From the NCBI RefSeq assembly GCF_038502225.1, contig NC_091300.1:42967532-43031531 (forward strand): DNA of 64,000 bases, given 5' to 3'. The position numbers and the translations under genes are program-made. The first letter of the stretch is position 1, and every line of letters starts with the position of its first letter. Of the stretch, positions 39,424 to 52,879 are shown piece after piece. Source of the stretch: Cherax quadricarinatus (Eukaryota; Arthropoda; Malacostraca; Decapoda; Parastacidae). Under the pieces are notes generated by a model that searched no databases, was not told the DNA's origin, and saw only the letters and a program-made list of their open reading frames with translations.

Positions 39424-42400
39424 GAGTGTGAAGGTTACTTGGGATAACCCAGAGTGGGAAGGTTACTGGGGATAACCCAGAGAGTGAAGGTTATTTGGGA
39501 TAACCCAGAGAGTGAAGGTTATTTGGGATAACCCAGAGTGTGAAGGTTACTGGGGATAACCCAGAGAGTGAAGGTTACTTGGGATAACCCAGAGTGTGAA
39601 GGTTACTGGGGATAACCCAGAGAGTGAAGGTTATTTGGGATAACCCAGAGTGTGAAGGTTATTTGGGATAACCCAGAGTGTGAAGGTTACTTGGGATAAC
39701 CCAGAGTGTGAAGGTTACTTGGGATAACCCAGAGTGTGAAGGTTACTTGGGATAACCCAGAGTGTGAAGGTTGCTTGGGATAACCCAGAGTGTGAAGGTT
39801 ACTTGGGATAACCCAGAGTGTGAAGGTTACTTGGGATAACCCAGAGTGTGAAGGTTACTTGGGATAACCCAGAGTGTGAAGGTTACTTGGGATAACCCAG
39901 AGTATGAAGATTACTTGGGATAACCCAGAGTGTGAAGATTACTTGGGATAACCCAGAGTGTGAAGGTTACTTGGGATAACCCAGAGTGTGAAGGTTACTT
40001 GGGATAACCCAGAGTGTGAAGGTTACTTGGGATAACCCAGAGTGTGAAGGTTACTTGGGATAACCCAGAGTGTGAAGGTTACTTGGGATAACCCAGAGTG
40101 TGAAGGTTACTTGGGATAACCCAGAGTGTGAAGGTTACTTGGGATAACCCAGAGTGTGAAGGTTACTTGGGATAACCCAGAGTGTGAAGGTTACTTGGGA
40201 TAACCCAGAGTGTGAAGGTTACTTGGGATAACCCAGAGTGTGAAGGTTACTTGGGATAACCCAAAGTGTGAAGGTTAATTGGGATAACCCCGAGTGTGAA
40301 GGTTACTTGGGATAACCCAGAGTGTGAAGGTTACTTGGGATAACCCAGAGTGTGAAGGTTACTTGGGATAACCCAGAGTGTGAAGGTTATTTGGGATAAC
40401 CCAGAGTGTGAAGGTTACTTGGGATAACCCAGAGTGTGAAGGTTACTTGGGATAACCCAGAGTGTGAAGGTTACTTGGGATAACCCAGAGTGTGAAGGTT
40501 ACTTGGGATAACCCAGAGTGTGAAGGTTACTTTTGATAACCCAGAGTGTGAAGGTTACCTGGGAAAACCCAGAGTGTGAAGGTTACCTGGGATAACCCAG
40601 AGTGTGAAGGTTACCTGGAATAACCCAGAGTGTGAAGGTTATTTGGGATAACCCAGAGTGTGAAGGTTACCTGGGATAACCCAGAGTGTGAAGGTTACCT
40701 GGGATAACCCAGAGTGTGAAGGTTACCTGGGATAACCCAGAGTGTGAAGGTTACCTGGGATAACCCAGAGTGTGAGGGTTACCTGGGATAACCCAGAGGG
40801 TGCAGGTTACTCCGGATAACCCAGAGTGTGAAGGGTACCTGGGATAACCCAAAGTGTGAAGGTTACCTGGGATAACCCAGAGTGTGAGGGTTACCTGGGA
40901 TAACCCAGAGTGTGAGGGTTACCTGGGATAACCCAGAGGGTGCAGGTTACTCCGGATAACCCAGAGTGTGAAGGTTACCTGGGATAACACAGAATGTGAA
41001 GGTTACCTGGGATAACCCAGAGTGTGAAGGTTACCTGGGATAACCCAGAGTGTGAAGGTTACCTGGGATAACCCAGAGTGTGAAGGTTACCTGGGATAAC
41101 CCAGAGTGTGAAGGTTACCTGGGATAACCCAGAGTGTGAAGGTTACCTGGGATAACCCAGAGTGTGAAGGTTACCTGGGATAACCCAGAGGGTGAAGGTT
41201 ACCTGGGATAACCCAGAGGGTGAAGGTTACCTGGGATAACCCAGAGGGTGAAGGTTACCTGGGATAACCCAGAGGGTGAAGGTTACCTGGGATAATCCGG
41301 AGGGTGAAGGTTACCTGGGATAATCCAGAGTGTGAAGGTTACTTGGGATAATCCAGAGTGTGAAGGTTACCTGGGATAATCCAGAGTGTGAAGGTTACCT
41401 GGGATAATTCAGAGTGTGAAGGTTACCTGGGATAACCCAGAGTGTGAAGGTTACTTGGGATAACCCATAGTGTGAAGGTTACTTGGAATAACCCAGAGTG
41501 TGAAGGTTATCTGGGATAACCCAGAGTGTGAAAGTTATCTGGGATAACCCAGAGTGTGAAGGTTACTTTGGATAACCCAGAGTGTGAAGGCTACTTGGGA
41601 TAACCCAGAGTGTGAAGGTTACCTGGGATAACCCAGAGTGTGAAGGTTACCTGGGATAACCCAGAGTGTGAAGGTTACCTGGGATAACCCAGAGTGTGAA
41701 GGTTACCTGGGATAACCCAGAGGGTGAAGGTTACCTGGGATAACCCAGAGGGTGAAGGTTACCTGGGATAACCCAGAGGGTGAAGGTTACCTGGGATAAT
41801 CCGGAGGGTGAAGGTTACCTGGGATAATCCAGAATGTGAAGGTTACCTGGGATAATCCAGAGTGTGAAGGTTACTTGGGATAATCCAGAGTGTGAAGGTT
41901 ACCTGGGATAATCCAGAGTGTGAAGGTTACCTGGGATAATTCAGAGTGTGAAGGTTACCTGGGATAACCCAGAGTGTGAAGGTTACTTGGGATAACCCAT
42001 AGTGTGAAGGTTACTTGGAATAACCCAGAGTGTGAAGGTTATCTGGGATAACCCAGAGTGTGAAAGTTATCTGGGATAACCCAGAGTGTGAAGGTTACTT
42101 TGGATAACCCAGAGTGTGAAGGCTACTTGGGATAACCCAGAGTGTGAAGGTTACCTGGGATAACCCAGAGTGTGAAGGTTACCTGGGATAACCCAGAGTG
42201 TGAAGGTTACCTGGGATAACCCAGAGTGTGAAGGTTACCTGGGATAACCCAGAGTGTGAAGGTTACTTGGAATAATCCAATGTGTGAAGGTTACCTGGGA
42301 TAACCCAGAGTGTGAAGGTTACCTGAGATAACCCAGAGTGTGAAGGTTACCTGGGATAATCCAGAGTGTGAAGGTTACCCGGGATAATCCAGAGTGTGAA

Positions 42401-43014
42401 GGTTACCTGGGATAACCCAGAGTGTGAAGGTTACCTGAGATAACCCAGAGCGTGATGGTTACCTGGGATAACCCAGAGTGTGAAGGTTACCTGGGATAAC
42501 CCAGAGTGTGAAGGTTACTTGGGATAACCCAGAGTGTGAAGGTTACCTGGGATAACCCAGAGTGTGAAGGTTACTTGGGATAACCCAGAGTGTGAAGGTT
42601 ACTTGGGATAACCCAGAGTGTGAAGGTTACTTGGAATAATCCAGAGTGTGAAGGTTACCTGGGATAACCCAGAGTGTGAAGGTTACCTGGGATAACCCAG
42701 AGTGTGAAGGTTACCTGGGATAACCCAGAGTGTGAAGGTTACCTGAGATAACCCAGAGTGTGAAGGTTACCTGGGATAACCCAGAGTGTGAAGGTTATTT
42801 GGGATAACCCAGAGTGTGAAGGTTATTTGGGATAACCCAGAGTGTGAAGGTTACTTGGAATAACCCAGAGTGTGAAGGTTACCTGGGATAACCCAGAGTG
42901 TGAAGGTTACTTGGAATAACCCAGAGTGTGAAGGTTACCTGGGATAACCCAGAGTGTGAAGGTTACCTGGGATAACCCAGAGGGTGAAGGTTATCTGGGA
43001 TAACCCAGAGTGTC
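39424..43014. repeat. 28-bp minisatellite, about 128 copies, with higher-order blocks
   Basis: The unit contains agagtgtgaaggttac and ttgggataaccc. Left part mostly gttacttggg, right part mostly gttacctggg. Marker variants show duplicated blocks: tgcaggttactccgg at 40,801 and 40,941 (140 bp, 5 units), and aaagttatctggg at 41,531 and 42,063 (532 bp, 19 units) with matching neighbours. Each unit contains ggtta and taacc as a small inverted repeat around 7 nt. Confidence 0.97.
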
Positions 43015-44400
<1,386 letters not shown>

Positions 44401-44402
44401 TA

Positions 44403-47400
44403 CGTTGTGATGACGCTGTGCGCAGGTACACACGTTGTGATGACGCTGTGTGCAGGTACACACGTTGTGATGACGCTGTGTGCAGGTACACACGTTGTGA
44501 TGACGCTGTGTGCAGGTACACACGTTGTGATGACGCTGTGCGCAGGTACACACGTTGTGATGACGCTGTGTGCAGGTACACACGTTGTGATGACGCTGTG
44601 TGCAGGTACACACGTTGTGATGACGCTGTGTGCAGGTACACACGTTGTGATGACGCTGTGTGCAGGTACACACGTTGTGATGACGCTGTGTGCAGGTACA
44701 CACGTTGTGATGACGCTGTGTGCAGGTACACACGTTGTGATGACGCTGTGCGCAGGTACACACGTTGTGATGACGCTGTGTGCAGGTACACACGTTGTGA
44801 TGACGCTGTGTGCAGGTACACACGTTGTGATGACGCTGTGTGCAGGTACACACGTTGTGATGACGCTGTGTGCAGGTACACACGTTGTGATGACGCTGTG
44901 TGCAGGTACACACGTTGTGATGACGCTGTGTGCAGGTACACACGTTGTGATGACGCTGTGTGCAGGTACACACGTTGTGATGACGCTGTGTGCAGGTACA
45001 CACGTTGTGATGACGCTGTGTGCAGGTACACACGTTGTGATGACGCTGTGTGCAGGTACACACGTTGTGATGACGCTGTGTGCAGGTACACACGTTGTGA
45101 TGACGCTGTGTGCAGGTACACACGTTGTGATGACGCTGTGTGCAGGTACACACGTTGTGATGACGCTGTGTACAGGTACACACGTTGTGATGACGCTGTG
45201 TGCAGGTACACACGTTGTGATGACGCTGTGCGCAGGTACACACGTTGTGATGACGCTGTGTGCAGGTACACACGTTGTGATGACGCTGTGCGCAGGTACA
45301 CACGTTGTGATGACGCTGTGTGCAGGTACACACGTTGTGATGACGCTGTGCGCAGGTACACACGTTGTGATGACGCTGTGCGCAGGTACACACGTTGTGA
45401 TGACGCTGTGCGCAGGTACACACGTTGTGATGACGCTGTGCGCAGGTACACACGTTGTGATGACGCTGTGTGCAGGTACACACGTTGTGATGACGCTGTG
45501 TGCAGGTACACACGTTGTGATGACGCTGTGTGCAGGTACACACGTTGTGATGACGCTGTGTGCAGGTACACACGTTGTGATGACGCTGTGTGCAGGTACA
45601 CACGTTGTGATGACGCTGTGTGCAGGTACACACGTTGTGATGACGCTGTGTGCAGGTACACACGTTGTGATGACGCTGTGTACAGGTACGCACGTTGTGA
45701 TGACGCTGTGTACAGGTACACACGTTGTGATGACGCAGTACGCAGGTACACACGTTGTGATGACGCTGTGTGCAGGTACACACGTTGTGATGACGCTGTG
45801 TGCAGGTACACACGTTGTGATGACGCTGTACGCAGGTACACACACTGTGATGACGCTGTGTGCAGGTGTATACGTTGTGATGACGCTGTGCTCAGGTACA
45901 CACGTTGTGATGATGCTGTGCGCAGGTACACACGTTGTGATGATGCTGCGCGCAGGTACACACGTTGTAATGACGCTGTGAGCAGGTACACACGTCGTGA
46001 TGACGCTGTGTGCAGGTACACACGTTGTGATGACGCTGTGTGCAGGTACACACGTTGTGATGACGCTGTGTGCAGGTACACACGTTGTGATGACGCTGTG
46101 TGCAGGTACACACGTTGTGATGACGCTGTGTGCAGGTACACACGTTGTGATGACGCTGTGTGCAGGTACACACGTTGTGATGACGCTGTGTGCAGGTACA
46201 CACGTTGTGATGACGCTGTGTGCAGGTACACACGTTGTGATGACGCTGTGTGCAAATACACACGTTGTGATGACGCTGTGTGCAGGTACACACGTTGTGA
46301 TGACGCAGTGTGCTGGTACACACGTGATGACGCTGTGTGCAGGTACACACACTGATGACGCTGTGCGCAGGTACACACGTTGTGATGACGCTGTGCGCAT
46401 GTACACACGTTGTGATGACGCTGTGCGCAGGTACACACGTTGTGATGACGCTGTGCGCAGGTACACACGTTGTGATGACGCTGTACGCAGGTACACGCGT
46501 CGTGATGACGCTGTGCGCAGGTACACGCGTTGTGATGACGCTGCGCGCAGGTACACACACTGTGATGACGCTGTGTGCAGGTACACACACTGTGATGACG
46601 CTGTGTGCAGGTACACACACTGTGATGACGCTGTGTGCAGGTACACACGTTGTGATGACGCTGTGTACAGGTACACACACTGTGATGACGCTGTGTGCAG
46701 GTGTACACGTTGTGATGATGCTGTACGCAGGTACACATGTTGTGATGACGCTGTACGCAGGTACACACGTTGTGATGACGCTGTACGCATGTACACACGT
46801 TGTGATGACGCTGTGCGCAGGTACACACGTTGTGATGACGCTGTGCGCAGGTACACACGTTGTGATGACGCTGTACGCAGGTACACACGTTGTGATGACG
46901 CTGTACGCAGGTACACACGTTGTGATGACGCTGTACGCATGTACACACGTTGTGATGACGCTGTGTGCAGGTACACACACTGTGATGACGCCCTGTGCAG
47001 GCACACACGTTGTGATGATGCTGTACGCAGGTACACACGTTGTGATGACGCTGTACGCATGTACACACGTTGTGATGACGCTGTGTACAGGTGTACACGT
47101 TCTGATGACGCTGTGCGCAGGTACACACACTGTGATGACGCTGTGTGCACGTACACACGTTGTGATGACGTTGTGTACAGGTACACACGTTGTGATGACG
47201 CTGTGTGCACGTACACACGTTGTGATGACGCTGTGCGCAGGGACACACGTTGTGATGACGCTGTGTGCAGGTACACACGTTGTGACGACGCTGTGTGCAC
47301 GTACACACACTGTGATGACGCTGTGTGCAGGTGTACACGTCCTGATGACGCTGTGCGCAGGTACACACGTTGTGATGACGCTGTGCGCAGGTACACACGT

Positions 47401-50400
47401 TGTGATGACGCTGTGTGCAGATACACACTGTGATGACGCTGTGTGCAGGTACACACTTTGTGATGACGCCCTGTGCAAGTACACACGTTGTGATGACGCT
47501 GTGTGCAGGTACACACGTTGTGATGACGCTGTGTGCAGGTACACACGTTGTGATGACGCCCTGTGCAAGTACACACGTTGTGATGACGCTGTGTGCAGGT
47601 ACACACGTTGTGATGACGCTGTGTGCAGGTACACACGTTGTGATGATGCTGTGTGCAGGTACACACGTTGTGATGACGCTGTGCGCAGATACATACGTTG
47701 TGATGACGCTGTGTGCAGGTACACACGTTGTGATGACGCTGTGCGCAGGTACACACGTTGTGATGACGTGTGCAGGTACACACGTTGTGATGACGCTGTG
47801 TTCAGGTACGCACGTTGTGATGACGCTGTGTGCAGGTACACACATTGTGATGACGCTGTGTGCAGGTACACACGTTGTGATGACGCTGTGTGCAGGTACA
47901 CACGTTGTGATGACGCTGTGTGCAGGTACACACGTTGTGATGACGCTGTGTGCAGGTACACACGTTGTGATGTCGCTGTGTGCAGGTACACACGTTGTGA
48001 TGACGCTGTGCGCAGGTACACACGTTGTGATGACGCTGTGTGCAGGTACACACGTTGTGATGACGCTGTACGCAGGTACACACGTTGTGATGACGCTGTA
48101 CGCAGGTACACACGTTGTGATGACGCTGTGCGCAGGTACACACGTTGTGATGACGCTGTACCCATGTACACACGTTGTGATGACGCTGTGTACAGGTGTA
48201 CACGTTCTGATGACGCTGTGCGCAGGTACACACACTGTGATGACGCTGTGTGCACGTACACACGTTGTGATGACGTTGTGTACAGGTACACACGTTGTGA
48301 TGACGCTGTGTGCACGTACACACGTTGTGATGACGCTGTGCACAGGGACACACGTTGTGATGACGCTGTGTGCAGGTACACACGTTGTGATGACGCTGTG
48401 TGCACGTACACACACTGTGATGACGCTGTGTGCAGGTGTACACGTCCTGATGACGCTGTGCGCAGGTACACACGTCGTGATGACGCTGTGTGCAGGTACA
48501 CACGTTGTGATGACGCTGTGTGCAGGTACACACGTTGTGATGACGCTGTGTGCAGGTACACACGTTGTGATGACGCTGTGTGCAGGTACACACTTTGTGA
48601 TGACGCTGTGTGCAGGTACACACGTTGTGATGACGCTGTGTGCAGGTACACACGTTGTGATGACGCTGTGTGCAGGTACACACGTTGTGATGACGCTGTG
48701 TGCAGGTACACACGTTGTGATGACGCTGTGCGCAGGTACACACGTTGTGATGACGCTGTGTGCAGGTACACACGTTGTGATGACGCTGTGTGCAGGTACA
48801 CACGTTGTGATGACGTTGTGTGCAGGTACACACGTTGTGATGACGCTGTGTGCAGGTACACACGTTGTGATGACGCTGTGCGCAGGTACACACGTTGTGA
48901 TGACGCTGTATGCAGGCACACACGTTGTGATGACTCTGTGCGCAGATACACACGTTGTGATGACGCTGTGTGCAGGTACACACGTTGTAATGACGCTGTG
49001 CGCAGGTACACACGTTGTGATGACGCTGTGTGCAGGCACACACGTTGTGATGACTCTGTGCGCAGATACACACGTTGTGATGACGCTGTGTGCAGGTACA
49101 CACGTTGTGATGACGCTGTGCGCAGGTACACACGTTGTGATGACGTGTGCAGGTACACACGTTGTGATGACGCTGTGTTCAGGTACGCACGTTGTGATGA
49201 CGCTGTGCGCAGGTACACACGTTGTGATGCCGCTGTGTGCAGGTACACACGTTGTGATGACGCTGTGTGCAGGTACACACGTTGTGATGACGCTGTGTGC
49301 AGGTACACACGTTGTGATGACGCTGTGTGCAGGTACACACGTTGTGATGACGCTGTGTGCAGGTACACACGTTGTGATGACGCTGTGTGCAGGTACACGT
49401 TGTGATGACGCTGTGCGCAGGGACACACACGTTGTGATGACGCTGTGTGCAGATACACACTGTGATGACTCTGTGAGCAGGTACACACGTTGTGATGACG
49501 CTGTGTGCAGGTACACACGTTGTGATGACGCTGTGTGCAGGTACACACGTTGTGATTACGCTGTGTGCAGGTACACACGTTGTGATGACGCTGTGTGCAA
49601 GTACACACGTTGTGATGACGCTGTGTCCAGGTACACACGTTGTGATGACGCTGTGTACAGGTACACACGTTGTGATGACGCTGTGTGCAGGTACACACGT
49701 TGTGATGACGCTGTGTCCAGGTACACACGTTGTGATGACGCTGTGTGCAGGTACACACGTTGTGATGACGCTGTGTCCAGGTACACACGTTGTGATGACG
49801 CTGTGTCCAGGTACACACGTTGTGATGACGCTGTGTGCAGGTACATACGTTTTGATGACGTTGTGCGCAGGTACACACGTTGTGATGACGCTGTGCGCAG
49901 GTACACACACTGTGATGACGCTGTGTGCAGATGTACACGTTGTGATGACGCTGTGCGCAGGTACACACACTGTGATGACGCTGTGTGCAGGTATACACGT
50001 TGTGATGACGCTGTTCGCAGGTACACACGTTGTGATGACGCTGTGCGCAGGTACACACGGTGTGATGACGCTGTGCGCAGGTACACACGTTGTGATGACG
50101 CTTTGCGAAGGTACACACGTTGTGATGACTGTGTGCAGGTACACACGTTGTGATGACGCTGTGTGCAGGTACACACGTTGTGATTACGCTGTGTGCAGGT
50201 ACACACGTTGTGATGACGCTGTGTGCAGGTAAACACGTTGTGATGACGCTGTGCGAAGGTACACACGTTGTGATGACGCTGTGTGCAGGTACACACGTTG
50301 TGATGACGCTGTGTGCAGGTACACACGTTGTGATGACGCTGTGTGCAGGTACACACGTTGTGATGACGCTGTGTGCAGGTACACACGTTGTGATGACGCT

Positions 50401-52754
50401 ATGCGCAGGTACACACGTTGTGATGACGCTGTGTGCAGGTACACACGTTGTGATGACGCTGTGTGCAGGTACACACGTTGTGATGACGCTATGCGCAGGT
50501 ACACACATTGTGATGACTGTGTGCAGGTACACACGTTGTGATGACGCTGTGTGCAGGTACACACGTTGTGATGACGCTATGCGCAGGTACACACGTTGTG
50601 ATGACGCTATGCGCAGGTACACACATTGTGATGACTGTGTGCAGGTACACACGTTGTGATGACGCTGTGTGCAGGTACACACGTTGTGATGACGCTATGC
50701 GCAGGTAAACACGTTGTGATGACGCTATGCGCAGGTACACACATTGTGATGACTGTGTGCAGGTACACACGTTGTGATGACGCTGTGTGCAGGTACACAC
50801 GTTGTGATGACGCTGTGTGCAGGTACACACGTTGTGATGACGCTGTACGTAGGTACACACGTTGTGATGACGGTGTGCGCAGGTACACACGCTGTGATGA
50901 CGCGGTGCGCAGGTACACACGTTGTGATGACGCTGTGCGCAGGTACACACGTTGTGATGACGCTGTATGTAGGTACACACGTTGTGATGACGGTGTGCGC
51001 AGGTACACACGCTGTGATGACGCTGTTCGCAGGTACACACGTTGTGATGACGCTGTGCGCAGGTACACACGTTGTGATGACGCTGTATGTAGGTACACAC
51101 GTTGTGATGACGGTGTGCGCAGGTACACACGTTGTGATGACGCTGTGCGCAGGTACACACGTTGTGATGACGCTGTGCGCAGGTACACACGCTGTGATGA
51201 CGCGGTGCGCAGGTACACACGCTGTGATGACGCTGTTCGCAGGTACACACGTTGTGATGAACCTGTATGTAGGTACACATGTTGTGATGACGGTGTGCGC
51301 AGGTACACACGTTGTGATGACGCTGTGCGCAGGTACACACGTTGTGATGACGCTGTGTGCAGGTACACGCGTTGTGTTGACGGTGTGCGCAGGTACACAC
51401 GTTGTGATGACGCTGTGCGCAGGTACACACGTTGTGATGACGCTGTGTGCAGGTACACACGTTGTGATGACGTTGTGCGCAGGTACACACGTTGTGATGA
51501 CGCGGTGCGCAGGTACACACGTTGTGTTGACGGTGTGCGCAGGTACACACGTTGTGTTGACGCTGTGTGCAGGTACACACATTGTGATGACGCTGTTCGC
51601 AGGTACACACACTGTGATGACACTGTGTGCAGGTACATACACTGTGATGACGCTGTTTACAGGTACACGCGTTGTGATGACGCTGTGTGCAGGTACACAC
51701 GTTGTGATGACGCTGTGTGCAGGTACACACGTTGTGATGACGCTGTGTGCAGGTACACACGTTGTGATGACGCTGTGTGCAGGTACACACGTTGTGATGA
51801 CGCTGTGTGCAGGTACACACGTTGTGATGACGCTGTGTGCAGGTACACACGTTGTGATGACGCTGTGTGCAGGTACACACGTTGTGTTGACGCTGTGCGC
51901 AGGTACACACGTTGTGTTGACGCTGTGCGCAGGTACACACGTTGTGTTGACGCTCTGCGCAGGTACACAAGGTGTGATGACGCTGTGTGCAGGTACACAC
52001 GTTGTGATGACGCTGTGCGAAGGTAAACACGTTGTGATGACGCTATGCGCAGGTACACACGTTGTGATGACGCTATGCGCATGTACACACGTTGTGATGA
52101 CTGTGTGCAGGTACACACATTGTGATGACGCTGTGTGCAGGTACACACGTTGTGATGACGCTGTGCGCAGGTACACACGTTGTGATGACGCTGTGCGCAG
52201 GTACACACGTTGTGATGACGCTGTGCGCAGGTACACACGTTGTGATGACGCTGTATGTAGGTACACACGTTGTGATGACGGTGTGCGCAGGCACACACGT
52301 TGTGATGACGCTCTGCGCAGGCACACACGTTGTGATGACGCTCTGTGCAGGTACACACGTTGTGATGACGCTCTGCGCAGGTACACACGTTGTGATGACG
52401 CTGTGTGCAGGTACGCACGTTGTGATGACGCTGTGTGCAGGTACACACGTTGTGATGACGCTGTGCGCAGGTACACACGTTGTGATGACACTGTGTGCAG
52501 GTACACACGTTGTGATGACGCTGTGTGCAGGTACACACGTTGTGATGACGCTGTGCGCAGGTACACACGTTGTGATGACGCTGTGTGCAGGTACACACGT
52601 TGTGATGACGCTGTATGTAGGTACACACGTTGTGATGACGGTGTGCGCAGGCACACACGTTGTGATGACGCTCTGCGCAGGTACACACGTTGTCATGACG
52701 CTCTGCGCAGGTACACACGTTGTGATGACGCTCTGCACAGGTACACACGTTGTG
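44403..52754. repeat. 30-bp minisatellite, about 279 copies, 8.35 kb
   Basis: The unit contains cgttgtgatgacgctgtg and tgcaggtacacac. The left 1.9 kb (44.40-46.30 kb) is very homogeneous; the rest carries many variants and several shortened units. The commonest variant is tgtgtgcag versus tgtgcgcag. Duplicated blocks are visible: the ttcaggtacgcac variant at 47,801 and 49,178 (46 units minus 3 bp); a 118-bp four-unit block repeated at 50,506, 50,624 and 50,742; and a tgtatgtaggtac block 360 bp apart at 52.25 and 52.61 kb. Because the period is a multiple of 3 and most frames lack stops, frames of up to 1,726 codons stay open on both strands. They encode ten-residue repeats such as VMTLCAGTHV or CVPAHSVITT and are not credible genes. 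Confidence 0.98.
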
Positions 52755-52879
52755 TACATAGTAACTGGTCCTGTACCTGTAAAGCTCTTCTGAAGATCAA
52801 CAGAAAAATTGCTGTACTCTGTTGTACCGACTGGCCAATTTCATGGGACTAAAAAGTTACCTGGGTGGGCTAAATTGGG
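52755..52879. other. Spacer between the 30-bp array and a LINE
   Basis: Short unique sequence. Nothing recognised. Confidence 0.4.
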
